From Cinclus cinclus (lineage: Eukaryota; Chordata; Aves; Passeriformes; Cinclidae), in NCBI RefSeq assembly GCF_963662255.1, contig NW_026912214.1:124001-188000 (forward strand): a stretch of DNA of 64,000 nt. The letters run 5' to 3'. Under the pieces are notes generated by a model. The model ran no database searches, was not told where the DNA came from, and saw only the letters and a list, made by a program, of their open reading frames with translations. The first letter of the stretch is position 1. The number at the start of each line of letters is the position of its first letter. This document shows, piece after piece, positions 35,469 through 48,459 of this stretch. Both the position numbers and the translations under genes were made by a program.

Positions 35469-38400
35469 TTGGGTCACAATGGATCCTTGCTTCTCTTAAC
35501 CCCTGTGGTGTCACAATGCATCCCATGCCCTTTTAGGCCACTTGATGTCACAATGAATTATTTGATTCTTGGCCTCCATGGTGGCATAATAGATCCTTGC
35601 TTCTATTGGTCCCCGTGCTGTAACAATCCATCCCTGGCCCTTATTATACCCCCTGGTGCCACAAGGGATCATTAGATTGTTAGCCTGCATTGGGTCACAA
35701 TGTTTCCTTGCTTCTCTTAACCTCTGTGGTGTCACAATGCATTCCAAGCCCTTTTAGGCCACTTGATGTCACAATGAACCATTTGATTCTTGGCCTTCAT
35801 GGTGTCATAATTGTTCCTTGCTTCTATAGGTCCCCATGCTGTCAGAGTCCATCCGTGGTCCTTTTGCGCCCCCTGGTGTCAAAAGGGATTCTTAGATTGT
35901 TAGCCTGCATTGGGTCACAATGGTTCCTTGCTTCTCTTAACCCCTGAGGTGTCACAATGCATCCCATGCCCTTTTAGGCCACTTGATGTCACAATGAATC
36001 ATTTGATTCTTGGCCTCCATGGTGTCATAATGGTTCCTTGTTTCTATTGGGCCCCATGCCTTCACAATACATCCCTGCCCCTTTTAGGCCCATTGGTGTC
36101 AAAAGGGATCATTAGATTGTTAGCCTCCATTGGGTCACAATGGATCCTTACTTCTCTTAACCTCTGTGGTGTCACAATGCATCCCATGGCCTTTTAGGCC
36201 ACTCGATGTCACAATGAATCATTTGATTCTTGGCCTCCATGGTGGTGTAATTGTACCAGGTTTTACTTGGGCCCCATGCTTTCACAATTCATCCCTGGCC
36301 CTTTTAGGCCCATTGGTGTCACAAGGGATCATTCGATTGTTAGCCTGCATTGGGTCACAATGGTGCCTTGCTTCTCTTAACCTCTGTGGTGTCACAATGC
36401 ATCCCATGCCCCTTTAGGCCACTTGATGTCACAATGAATCATTTGATTCTTGGCCTCCATGCTGTCATAATGGTTCCTTGTTTCTATTGGGCCCCATGCT
36501 GTCACAATTCATCCCTGGCCCTTTTACGCCCCCTGGTGTCAAATGGGATCCTGGGATTATTAGCCTCCATTGGGTCACAATGGATCCTTATTTCTCTTAA
36601 CCTCTGTGCTGTCACAATGCATCCCATGCCCTTTTAGGCCACTTGATGTCACAATGAATCATTTGATTCTTGGCCTCCACGGTGGCATAATAGATCCTTG
36701 CTTCTATTGGTCCCCGTGCTGTAACAATCCATCCCTGGCCCTTTTTATACCCCCTGGTGCCACAAGGGATCATTAGATTGTTAGCCTGCATTGGGTCACA
36801 ATGGTTCCTTGCTTCTCTTAACCTCTGTGGTGTCACAATGCATTCCAAGCCCTTTTAGGCCACTTGGTCTTACAATGAACCATTTGATTCTTGGCCTTCA
36901 TGGTGTCATAATGGTTCCTTGCTTCTATAGGTCCCCATGCTGTCAGAGTTCATCCGTGGTCCTTTTGCGACCCCTGGTGTCAAAAGGGATTCTTAGATTG
37001 TTAGCCTGCATTGGGTCACAATGGTTCCTTGCTTCTCTTAACCCCTGTGGTGTCACAATGCATCCCATGCCCTTTTAGGCCACTTGATGTCACAATGAAT
37101 CATTTGATTCTTGGCCTCCATGGTGGCGTAATTGTACCAGGATTTAATTGGGCCCCATGCTTTCACAATACATCCCTGCCCCTTTTAGGCCCATTGGTGT
37201 CAAAAGGGATCATTAGATTGTTAGCCTGCATTGGGTCACAATGGATCCTTGCTTCTCTTAACCCCTGTGCTTTCACAATGCATCCCATGCCCTTTTAGGC
37301 CACATGATGTCACAATGAATTATTTGATTCTTGGCCTCCATGGCGGCATAATAGATCCTTGCTTCTATTGGTCCCCGTGCTGTAACAATTCATCCCTGGA
37401 CCTTTTAGGCCCATTGGTGTCACAAGGGATCATTAGATTGTTAGCCTGCATTGGGTCACAATGGTTCCTTGCTTCTCTTAACCTCTGTGGTGTCACAATG
37501 CATCCCATGGCCTTTTAGGCCACTTGATGTCACAATGAATCATTTGATTCTTGGCCTTCATGGTGTCATAATGGTTCCTTGTTTCTATTGGGCCCCATGC
37601 TGTCACAATCCATCCCTGGCCCTTTTACGCCCCCTGGTGTCAAATGGGATCCTGGGATTATTAGCCTGCATTGGGTCACAATGGTTCCTTGCTTCTCTTA
37701 ACCTCTGTGGTGTCACAATGCATCCCATGCCCTTTTAGGCCACTTGATGTCACAATGAATCATTTGATTCTTGGCCTCCACGGTGGCATAATAGATACTT
37801 GCTTCTATTGGTCCCCGTGCTGTAACAATCCATCCCTGGCCCTTTTTATACCCCCTGGTGCCACAAGGGATCATTAGATTGTTAGCCTGCATTGGGTCAC
37901 AATGGTTCCTTGCTTCTCTTAACCTCTGTGGTGTCACAATGCATTCCAAGCCCTTTTAGGCCACTTGGTCTTACAATGAACCATTTGATTCTTGGCCTTC
38001 ATGGTGTCATAATGGTTCCTTGCTTCTATAGGTCCCCATGGTGTCAGAGTTCATCCGTGGTCGTTTTGCGCCCCCTGGTGTCAAAAGGGATTCTTAGATT
38101 GTTAGCCTGCATTGGGTCACAATGGTTCCTTGCTTCTCTTAACCCCTGTGGTGTCACAATGCATCCCATGGACTTTTAGGCCACTTGATGTCACAATGAA
38201 TCATTTGATTCTTGGCCTCCATGGTGGCATAATTGTACCAGGTTTTAGTGGGGCCCCATGCTTTCACAATTCATCCCTGGCCCTTTTAGGCCCATTGGTG
38301 TCACAAGGGATCATTAGATTGTTAGCCTGCATTGGGTCACAATGGATCCTTGCTTCTCTTAACCTCTGTGGTGTCACAATGCATCCCATGCCCTTTTAGG

Positions 38401-38551
38401 CCACATGATGTCACAATGAATTATTTGATTCTTGGCCTCCATGGCGGCATAATAGATCCTTGCTTCTATTGGTCCCCGTGCTGTAACAATTCATCCCTGG
38501 CCCTTTTAGGCCCATTGGTGTCAAAAGGGATCATTAGATTGTTAGCCTGCA
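35469..38551 (+). repeat. 14-monomer cassette, copy 2 (3,083 bp)
   Basis: This is the 13,213-bp counterpart of 22,256-25,338, with the same type order and the same sub-lineage marks (GGTCGTTTTGCG near 38,059; TTTTAGTGGGGCCCC near 38,243). It differs by private substitutions such as TCCTTATTTCTC near 36,587 and the restored landmark at 36,130 (GGATCC, against GAATCC at 22,928). Confidence 0.88.
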
Positions 38552-38786
38552 TTGGGTCACAATGGTTCCTTGCTTCTCTTAACCTCTGTGGTGTCACAAT
38601 GCATCCCATGCCCTTTTAGGCCACTTGATGTCACAATGAATCATTTGATTCTTGGCCTCCATGGTGTCATAATGGTTCCTTGCTTCTATAGGTCCCCATG
38701 CTGTCAGAGTTCATCCGTGGTCCTTTTGCGAACCCGGGTGTCAAAAGGGATTCTTAGATTGTTAGCCTGCATTGGGTCACAATGGT

Positions 38787-39652
38787 TCCTTGCTTCTCTT
38801 AACCCCTGTGGTGACACAATGCATCCCATGCCCTTTTAGGCCACTTGATGTCACAATGAATAATTTGATTCTTGGCCTCCATGATGGCGTAATTGTACCA
38901 GGTTTTAATTGGGCCCCATGTTTCACAATACATCCCTGCCCCAATTTAGGCACATTGGTGCCAAAAGGGATCATTAGATTGTTAGCCTGCATTGGGTCAC
39001 AATGGATCCTTGCTTCTCTTAACCCCTGTGCTGTCACAATGCATCCCATGCCTTTTTAGGCCACATGATGTCACAATGAATCATTTGATTCTTGGCCTCC
39101 ATGGCGGCATAATAGATCCTTGCTTCTATTGGTCCCCGTGCTGAAACAATTAATCCCTGGCCCTTTTAGGCCCATTGGTGTCACAAGGGATCATTAGATT
39201 GTTAGCCTGCATTGGGTCACAAAGGTGCCTTGCTTCTCTTAACCTCTGTGGTGTCACAATGCATCCCATGCCCTTTTAGGCCACTTGATGTCACAATGAA
39301 TCATTTGATTCTTGGCCTCCACGGTGGCATAATAGATACTTGCTTCTATTGGTCCCCGTGCTGTAACAATCCATCCCTGGCCCTTTTTATACCCCCTGGT
39401 GCCACAAGGGATCATTAGATTGTTAGCCTGCATTGGGTCACAATGGTTCCTTGCTTCTCTTAACCTCTGTGGTGTCACAATGCATTCCAAGCCCTTTTAG
39501 GCCACTTGGTCTTACAATGAACCATTTGACTCTTGGCCTTCATGGTGTCATAATGGTTCCTTGCTTCTATAGGTCCCCATGCTGACAGAGTTCATCCGTG
39601 GTCCTTTTGCGCCCCGTGGTGTCAAAAGGGATCATTAGAGTGTTAGCCTGCA
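38787..39652 (+). repeat. Transitional monomers between superunit and 9-mer block
   Basis: Types are S3/S2-like (from 38772), V (38992), Q (39212), R (39433). The first has CCCCATGTTTCAC, lacking one C, with CCCAATTTAGGCACATTGGTGCC, so its length returns to 220. The V has CTGAAACAATTAATCCC. The Q head reads TCACAAAGGTGCC. These private changes make the block look like older, less homogenised monomers at a junction. Confidence 0.75.
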
Positions 39653-41634
39653 TTGGGTCACAATGGTTCCTTGCTTCTCTTAACCCCTGTGGTGTCACAA
39701 TGCATCCCATGGACTTTTAGGCCACTTGATGTCGCAATGAATCATTTGATTCTTGGCCTCCATGGTGGCATAATTGTACCAGGTTTTACTTGGGCCCCAT
39801 GCTTTCACAATTCATCCCTGCCCCTTTTAGGCCCATTGGTGTCACAAGGGATCATTAGATTGTTAGCCTGCATTGGGTCACAATGGATCCTTGCTTCTCT
39901 TAACCCCTGTGCTGTCACAATGCATCCCATGCCCTTTTAGGCCACTTGATGTTACAATGAATCATTTGATTCTTGGCCTCCATGGCGGCATAATAAATCC
40001 TTGCTTCTATTGGTCCCCGTGCTGTAACAATTCATCCCTGGCCCTTTTAGGCCCATTGGTGTCACAAGGGATCATTAGATTGTTAGCCTGCATTGGGTCA
40101 CAATGGTTCCTTGCTTCTCTTAACCTCTGTGGTGTCACAATGCATCCCATGCCCTTTTAGGCCACTTGATGTCACAATGAATCATTTGATTCTTGGCCTC
40201 CATGGTGTCATAATGGTTCCTTGTTTCTATTGGGCCCCATGCTGTCACAATTCATCCCCGGCCCTTTTACGCCCCCTGGTGTCAAATGGGATCCTGGGAT
40301 TTTTAGCCTCCTTTGGGTCACAATGGATCCTTGCTTCTCTTAACCCCTGTGCTGTCACAATGCATCCCATGCCCTTTTAGGCCACTTGATGTCACAATGA
40401 ATCATTTGATTCTTGGCCTCCATGGTGGCATAATAGATCCTTGCTTCTATTGGTCCCCGTGCTGTAACAATCCATCCCTGGCCCTTATTATACCCCCTGG
40501 TGCCACAAGGGATCATTAGATTGTTAGCCTGCATTGGGTCACAATGTTTCCTTGCTTCTCTTAACCTCTGTGGTGTCACAATGCATTCCAAGCCCTTTTA
40601 GGCCACTTGATGTCACAATGAACCATTTGATTCTTGGCCTTCATGGTGTCATAATTGTTCCTTGCTTCTATAGGTCCCCATGCTGTCAGAGTCCATCCGT
40701 GGTCCTTTTGCGCCCCCTGGTGTCAAAAGGGATTCTTAGATTGTTAGCCTGCATTGGGTCACAATGGTTCCTTGCTTCTCTTAACCCCTGTGGTGTCACA
40801 ATGCATCCCATGCCCTTTTAGGCCACTTGATGTCACAATGAATCATTTGATTCTTGGCCTCCATGGTGTCATAATGGTTCCTTGTTTCTATTGGGCCCCA
40901 TGCCTTCACAATACATCCCTGCCCCTTTTAGGCCCCTTGGTGTCAAAAGGGATCATTAGATTGTTAGCCTCCATTGGGTCACAATGGATCCTTACTTCTC
41001 TTAACCTCTGTGGTGTCACAATGCATCCCATGGCCTTTTAGGCCACTCGATGTCACAATGAATCATTTGATTCTTGGCCTCCATGGTGGTGTAATTGTAC
41101 CAGGTTTTACTTGGGCCCCATGCTTTCACAATTCATCCCTGGCCCTTTTAGGCCCATTGGTGTCACAAGGGATCATTCGATTGTTAGCCTGCATTGGGTC
41201 ACAATGGTGCCTTGCTTCTCTTAACCTCTGTGGTGTCACAATGCATCCCATGCCCCTTTAGGCCACTTGATGTCACAATGAATCATTTGATTCTTGGCGT
41301 CCATGGTGTCATAATGGTTCCTTGTTTCTATTGGGCCCCATGCTGTCACAATTCATCCCTGGCCCTTTTACGCCCCCTGGTGTCAAATGGGATCCTGGGA
41401 TTATTAGCCTCCATTGGGTCACAATGGATCCTTACTTCTCTTAACCTCTGTGCTGTCACAATGCATCCCATGCCCTTTTAGGACACTTGATGTCACAATG
41501 AATCATTTGATTCTTGGCCTCCACGGTGGCATAACAGATACTTGCTTCTATTGGTCCCCGTGCTGTAACAATCCATCCCTGGCCCTTTTTAAACCCCCTG
41601 GTGCCACAAGGGATCATTAGATTGTTAGCCTGCA
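39653..41634 (+). repeat. 9-monomer higher-order repeat, copy 1 (1,982 bp)
   Basis: Types S-V-P-Q-R-U-S-P-Q at 39653, 39873, 40093, 40313, 40534, 40754, 40974, 41194, 41414. The first S carries GATGTCGCAATG and CATGGACTTTTAGG. The unit recurs at +1,982. Q-R-U-S-P-Q within it is also the opening of the 14-monomer cassette. Confidence 0.9.
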
Positions 41635-43616
41635 TTGGGTCACAATGGTTCCTTGCTTCTCTTAACCCCTGTGGTGTCACAATGCATCCCATGGACTTTT
41701 AGGCCACTTGATGTCGCAATGAATCATTTGATTCTTGGCCTCCATGGTGGCATAATTGTACCAGGTTTTACTTGGGCCCCATGCTTTCACAATTCATCCC
41801 TGCCCCTTTTAGGCCCATTGGTGTCACAAGGGATCATTAGATTGTTAGCCTGCATTGGGTCACAATGGATCCTTGCTTCTCTTAACCCCTGTGCTGTCAC
41901 AATGCATCCCATGCCCTTTTAGGCCACTTGATGTCACAATGAATTATTTGATTCTTGGCCTCCATGGCGGCATAATAGATCCTTGCTTCTATTGGTCCCC
42001 GTGCTGTAACAATTCATCCCTGGCCCTTTTAGGCCCATTGGTGTCACAAGGGATCATTAGATTGTTAGCCTGCATTGGGTCACAATGGTTCCTTGCTTCT
42101 CTTAACCTCTGTGGTGTCACAATGCATCCCATGGCCTTTTAGGCCACTTGATGTCACAATGAATCATTTGATTCTTGGCCTCCATGGTGTCATAATGGTT
42201 CCTTGTTTCTATTGGGCCCCATGCTGTCACAATTCATCCCCGGCCCTTTTACGCCCCCTGGTGTCAAATGGGATCCTGGGATTTTTAGCCTCCTTTGGGT
42301 CACAATGGATCCTTGCTTCTCTTAACCCCTGTGCTGTCACAATGCATCCCATGCCCTTTTAGGCCACTTGATGTCACAATGAATCATTTGATTCTTGGCC
42401 TCCATGGTGGCATAATAGATCCTTGCTTCTATTGGTCCCCGTGCTGTAACAATCCATCCCTGGCCCTTATTATACCCCCTGGTGCCACAAGGGATCATTA
42501 GATTGTTAGCCTGCATTGGGTCACAATGTTTCCTTGCTTCTCTTAACCTCTGTGGTGTCACAATGCATTCCAAGCCCTTTTAGGCCACTTGATGTCACAA
42601 TGAACCATTTGATTCTTGGCCTTCATGGTGTCATAATTGTTCCTTGCTTCTATAGGTCCCCATGCTGTCAGAGTCCATCCGTGGTCCTTTTGCGCCCCCT
42701 GGTGTCAAAAGGGATTCTTAGATTGTTAGCCTGCATTGGGTCACAATGGTTCCTTGCTTCTCTTAACCCCTGTGGTGTCACAATGCATCCCATGCCCTTT
42801 TAGGCCACTTGATGTCACAATGAATCATTTGATTCTTGGCCTCCATGGTGTCATAATGGTTCCTTGTTTCTATTGGGCCCCATGCCTTCACAATACATCC
42901 CTGCCCCTTTTAGGCCCATTGGTGTCAAAAGGGATCATTAGATTGTTAGCCTCCATTGGGTCACAATGGATCCTTACTTCTCTTAACCTCTGTGGTGTCA
43001 CAATGCATCCCATGGCCTTTTAGGCCACTCGATGTCACAATGAATCATTTGATTCTTGGCCTCCATGGTGGTGTAATTGTACCAGGTTTTACTTGGGCCC
43101 CATGCTTTCACAATTCATCCCTGGCCCTTTTAGGCCCATTGGTGTCACAAGGGATCATTCGATTGTTAGCCTGCATTGGGTCACAATGGTGCCTTGCTTC
43201 TCTTAACCTCTGTGGTGTCACAATGCATCCCATGCCCCTTTAGGCCACTTGATGTCACAATGAATCATTTGATTCTTGGCGTCCATGGTGTCATAATGGT
43301 TCCTTGTTTCTATTGGGCCCCATGCTGTCACAATTCATCCCTGGCCCTTTTACGCCCCCTGGTGTCAAATGGGATCCTGGGATTATTAGCCTCCATTGGG
43401 TCACAATGGATCCTTACTTCTCTTAACCTCTGTGCTGTCACAATGCATCCCATGCCCTTTTAGGCCACTTGATGTCACAATGAATCATTTGATTCTTGGC
43501 CTCCACGGTGGCATAACAGATACTTGCTTCTATTGGTCCCCGTGCTGTAACAATCCATCCCTGGCCCTTTTTATACCCCCTGGTGCCACAAGGGATCATT
43601 AGATTGTTAGCCTGCA
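41635..43616 (+). repeat. 9-monomer higher-order repeat, copy 2 (1,982 bp)
   Basis: The monomer order and lengths match copy 1, with GATGTCGCAATG at 41,710. Differences include CATGGCCTTTT in the P at 42075 (copy 1 has CATGCCCTTTT) and CCCATTGG in the U at 42736 (copy 1 has CCCCTTGG). At 43,617 the next monomer is R rather than S, which ends the periodicity. Confidence 0.9.
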
Positions 43617-45377
43617 TTGGGTCACAATGGTTCCTTGCTTCTCTTAACCTCTGTGCTGTCACAATGCATTCCAAGCCCTTTTAGGCCACTTGGTCTTACA
43701 ATGAACCATTTGATTCTTGGCCTTCATGGTGTCATAATGGTTCCTTGCTTCTATAGGTCCCCATGCTGTCAGAGTTCATCCGTGGTCCTTTTGCGACCCC
43801 TGGTGTCAAAAGGGATTCTTAGATTGTTAGCCTGCATTGGGTCACAATGGTTCCTTGCTTCTCTTAACCCCTGTGGTGTCACAATGCATCCCATGCCCTT
43901 TTAGGCCACTTGATGTCACAATGAATCATTTGATTCTTGGCCTCCATGGTGGCGTAATTGTACCAGGATTTAATTGGGCCCCATGCTTTCACAATACATC
44001 CCTGCCCCTTTTAGGCCCATTGGTGTCAAAAGGGATCATTAGATTGTTAGCCTGCATTGGGTCACAATGGATCCTTGCTTCTCTTAACCCCTGTGCTTTC
44101 ACAATGCATCCCATGCCCTTTTAGGCCACATGATGTCACAATGAATTATTTGATTCTTGGCCTCCATGGCGGCATAATAGATCCTTGCTTCTATTGGTCC
44201 CCGTGCTGTAACAATTCATCCCTGGACCTTTTAGGCCCATTGGTGTCACAAGGGATCATTAGATTGTTAGCCTGCATTGGGTCACAATGGTTCCTTGCTT
44301 CTCTTAACCTCTGTGGTGTCACAATGCATCCCATGCCCCTTTAGGCCACTTGATGTCACAATGAATCATTTGATTCTTGGCCTTCATGGTGTCATAATGG
44401 TTCCTTGTTTCTATTGGGCCCCATGCTGTCACAATTCATCCCCGGCCCTTTTACGCCCCCTGGTGTCAAATGGGATCCTGGGATTATTAGCCTGCATTGG
44501 GTCACAATGGTTCCTTGCTTCTCTTAACCTCTGTGGTGTCACAATGCATCCCATGCCCTTTTAGGCCACTTGATGTCACAATGAATCATTTGATTCTTGG
44601 CCTCCACGGTGGCATAATAGATTCTTGCTTCTATTGGTCCCCGTGCTGTAACAATCCATCCCTGGCCCTTTTTATACCCCCTGGTGCCACAAGGGATCAT
44701 TAGATTGTTAGCCTGCATTGGGTCACAATGGTTCCTTGCTTCTCTTAACCTCTGTGGTGTCACAATGCATTCCAAGCCCTTTTAGGCCACTTGGTCTTAC
44801 AATGAACCATTTGATTCTTGGCCTTCATGGTGTCATAATGGTTCCTTGCTTCTATAGGTCCCCATGGTGTCAGAGTTCATCCGTGGTCGTTTTCCGCCCC
44901 CTGGTGTCAAAAGGGATTCTTAGATTGTTAGCCTGCATTGGGTCACAATGGTTCCTTGCTTCTCTTAACCCCTGTGGTGTCACAATGCATCCCATGGACT
45001 TTTAGGCCACTTGATGTCACAATGAATCATTTGATTCTTGGCCTCCATGGTGGCATAATTGTACCAGGTTTTACTTGGGCCCCATGCTTTCACAATTCAT
45101 CCCTACCCCTTTTAGGCCCATTGGTGTCACAAGGGATCATTAGATTGTTAGCCTGCATTGGGTCACAATGGATCCTTGCTTCTCTTAACCTCTGTGGTGT
45201 CACAATGCATCCCATGCCCTTTTAAGCCACATGATGTCACAATGAATTATTTGATTCTTGGCCTCCATGGCGGCATAATAGATCCTTGCTTCTATTGGTC
45301 CCCGTGCTGTAACAATTCATCCCTGGCCCTTTTAGGCCCATTGGTGTCACAAGGGATCATTAGATTGTTAGCCTGCA
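42295..45377 (+). repeat. 14-monomer cassette, copy 3 (3,083 bp)
   Basis: It lies 20,039 bp after copy 1 with identical monomer order and lengths. It belongs to a different sub-lineage: GGCGTCCATGGTG in the P monomer (near 43,278), GGTCGTTTTCCG near 44,886 and normal TTTTACTTGGGCCCC near 45,069. It starts inside the second copy of the 9-mer unit, so the two repeat units overlap in phase. Confidence 0.87.
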
Positions 45378-46699
45378 TTGGGTCACAATGGTTCCTTGCT
45401 TCTCTTAACCTCTGTGGTGTCACAATGCATCCCATGCCTTTTTAGGCCACTTGATGTCACAATGAATCATTTGATTCTTGGCCTCCATGGTGTCATAATG
45501 GTTCCTTGTTTCTATTGGGCCCCATGCTGTCACAATTCATTCCCTGGCCCTTTTACGCCCCCTGGTGTCAAATGGGATCCTGGTATTTTTAGCCTCCTTT
45601 GGGTCACAATGGATCCTTGCTTCTCTTAACCCCTGTGGTGTCACAATTAATCCCATGCCCTTTTAGGCCACTTGATGTCACAATGAATCATTTGATTCTT
45701 GGCCTCCATGGTGGCATAATAGATCCTTGCTTCTATTGGTCCCCGTGCTGTAACAATCCATCCCTGGCCCTTATTATACCCCCTGGTGCCACAAGGGATC
45801 ATTAGATTGTTAGCCTGCATTGGGTCACAATGGTTCCTTGCTTCTCTTAACCTCTGTGGTGTCACAATGCATTCCAAGCCCTTTTAGGCCACTTGATGTC
45901 ACAATGAACCATTTGATTCTTGGCCTTCATGGTGTCATAATGGTTCCTTGCTTCTATAGGTCCCCATGCTGTCAGAGTCCATCCGTGGTCCTTTTGCGCC
46001 CACCGGTGTCAAAAGGGATTCTTAGATTGTTAGCCTGCATTGGGTCACAATGGTTCCTTGCTTCTCTTAACCCCTGTGGTGTCACAATGCATCCCATGGC
46101 CTTTTAGGCCACTTGATGTCACAATGAATCATTTGATTCTTGGCCTCCATGGTGTCATAATGGTTCCTTGTTTCTATTGGGCCCCATGCCTTCACAATAC
46201 ATCCCTGCCCCTTTTAGGCCCCTTGGTGTCAAAAGGGATCATTAGATTGTTAGCCTCCATTGGGTCACAATGGATCCTTACTTCTCTTAACCTCTGTGGT
46301 GTCACAATGCATCCCATGCCCTTTTAGGCCACTTGATGTCACAATGAATCATTTGATTCTTGGCCTCCATGGTGGTGTAATTGTACCAGGTTTTACTTGG
46401 GCCCCATGCTTTCACAATTCATCCCTGGCCCTTTTAGGCCCATTGGTGTCACAAGGGATCATTAGATTGTTAGCCTGCATTGGGTCACAATGGATCCTTG
46501 CTTCTCTTAACCTCTGTGGTGTCACAATGCATCCCATGCCCTTTTAGGCCACTTGATGTCACAATGAATCATTTGATTCTTGGCCTCCATGGCGGCATAA
46601 TAGATCCTTGCATCTATTGGTCCCCATGCTGTCAGAGTTCATCCGTGGTCCTTTTGCGCACCCGGGTGTCAAAAGTGGTTCTTAGATTGTTAGCCTGCA
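43617..46699 (+). repeat. Mixed-type stretch after the 9-mer block
   Basis: Types R-S3-V-P-Q-R-S-V-P-Q-R-U-S-VR. The first eight monomers are the end of the 14-mer cassette. The P at 45378 is 221 bp because of an extra T at about 45,540. The Q at 45599 has ACAATTAATCCC where ACAATGCATCCC is expected. The R at 45820 ends in CGCCCACCGGTGTC. The VR monomer at 46480 starts as V (ATGGCGGC) and switches to R (GTCAGAGTTC) at about 46,625. Confidence 0.8.
46659..46668. other. Perfect 10-bp palindrome CACCCGGGTG
   Basis: It arises in the VR monomer where other R monomers read CGCCCCCTGGTG. Identical palindromes are at 48,859, 49,739, 61,188 and 63,388, all in VR monomers. A related 8-bp form, ACCCGGGT, is at 25,519 and 38,732. 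Confidence 0.65.
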
Positions 46700-48019
46700 T
46701 TGGGTCACAATGGATCCTTGCTTCTCTTAACCGCTGTGGTGTCACAATGCATCCCATGCCCTTTTAGGCCACTTGATGTCACAATGAATCATTTGATTCT
46801 TGGCCTCCATGGTGGCATAATTGTACCAGGTTTTAATTGGGCCCCATGCTTTCACAATTCATCCCTGCCCCTTTTAGGCCCATTGGTGTCAAAAGGGATC
46901 ATTAGATTGTTAGCCTGCATTGGGTCACAATGGATCCTTGCTTCTCTTAACCCCTGTGCTGTCACAATGCATCCCATGCCCTTTTAGGCCACATGATGTC
47001 ACAATGAATTATTTGATTCTTGGCCTCCATGGCGGCATAATAGATCCTTGCTTCTATTGGTCCCCGTGCTGTAACAATTCATCCCTGGCCCTTTTAGGCC
47101 CATTGGTGTCACAAGGGATCATTAGATTGTTAGCCTGCATTGGGTCACAATGGTGCCTTGCTTCTCTTAACCTCTGTGGTTTCACAATGCATCCCATGCC
47201 CTTTTAGGCCACTTGATGTCACAATGAATCATTTGATTCTTGGCCTCCATGGTGTCATAATGGTTCCTTGTTTCTATTGGGCCCCATGCTGTCACAATTC
47301 ATCCCTGGCCCTATTACGCCCCCTGGTGTCAAATGGGATCCTGGGATTATTAGCCTCCATTGGGTCACAATGCATCCTTGCTTCTCTTAACCCCTGTGGT
47401 GTCACAATGCATCCCATGCCCTTTTAGGCCACTTGATGTCACGATGAATCATTTGATTCTTGGCCTCCACGGTGGCATAATAGATCCTTGTTTCTATTGG
47501 TCCCCGTGCTGTAACAATCCATCCCTGGCCCTTTTTATACCCCCTGGTGCCACAAGGGATCATTAGATTGTTAGCCTGCATTGGGTCACAATGGTTCCTT
47601 GCTTCTCTTAACCTCTGTGGTGTCACAATGCATTCCAAGCCCTTTTAGGCCACTTAGTCTTACAATGAACCATTTGATTCTTGGCCTTCATGGTGTCATA
47701 ATGGTTCCTTGCTTCTATAGGTCCCCATGGTGTCAGAGTCCATCCGTGGTCCTTTTGCGCCCCCTGGTGTCAAAAGGGATTCTTAGATTGTTAGCCTGCA
47801 TTGGGTCACAATGGTTCCTTGCTTCTCTTAACCTCTGTGCTGTCACAATGCATCCCATGACCTTTTAGGCCACTTGATGTCACAATGAATCATTTGATTC
47901 TTGGCCTCCATGGTGGTGTAATTGTACCAGGTTTTACTTGGGCCCCATGCTTTCACAATTCATCCCTGGCCCTTTTAGGCCCATGGTGTCACAAGGGATC
48001 ATTAGATTGTTAGCCTGCA
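46700..48019 (+). repeat. Six-monomer block repeated at 49,780 (offset 3,080 bp)
   Basis: Types S3-V-P-Q-R-S match 49780, 50000, 50220, 50440, 50661 and 50881. Shared rare marks are TGTGGTTTCAC (47,176 / 50,256), CCTATTACGCC (47,310 / 50,390), CCTTGTTTCTATTG in the Q and CACTTAGTCTTAC in the R. The following monomers differ (P at 48020, U at 51101). Confidence 0.85.
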
Positions 48020-48459
48020 TTGGGTCACAATGGTGCCTTGCTTCTCTTAACCTCTGTGGTGTCACAATGCATCCCATGCCCTTTTAGGCCACTTGATGTC
48101 ACAATGAATCATTTGATTCTTGGCCTCCATGGTGTCATAATGGTTCCTTGTTTCTATTGGGCCCCATGCTGTCACAATTCATCCCTGGCCCTTTTACGCC
48201 CCCTGGTGTCAAATGGGATCCTGGGATTATTAGCCTCCATTGGGTCACAATGCATCCTTGCTTCTCTTAACCCCTGTGCTGTCACAATGCATCCCATGCC
48301 CTTTTAGGCCACTTGATGTCACAATGAATCATTTGATTCTTGGCCTCCACGGTGGCATAATAGGTCCTTGCTTCTATTGGACCCCGTGCTGTAACAATCC
48401 ATCCCTGGCCCTTTTAGGCCCATTGGTGTCACAAGGGATCATTAGATTGTTAGCCTGCA

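Larger units (their letters stand above)
31066..38786 (+). repeat. Superunit copy 2, remainder (matches 17,853-25,573)
   Basis: Every monomer start from 31066 to 38552 lies 13,213 bp after its counterpart, and 13,213 equals 10,790 + 2,423. Distinctive shared marks include the unusual R at 31946/18733, AGACCACAGGATG near 33,995/20,782, GCCAGCATTGGGTCACTATGG near 34,141/20,928, GATTCTGAGATTG near 35,226/22,013 and AACCCGGGTG at 38,731/25,518. A few private substitutions exist, such as TTTTTTTATCCCC near 32,779 and GGCCTAATTG near 33,382. Similarity ends at 38,786, two bases into a GGTTCC versus GGTGCC difference. Confidence 0.9.
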
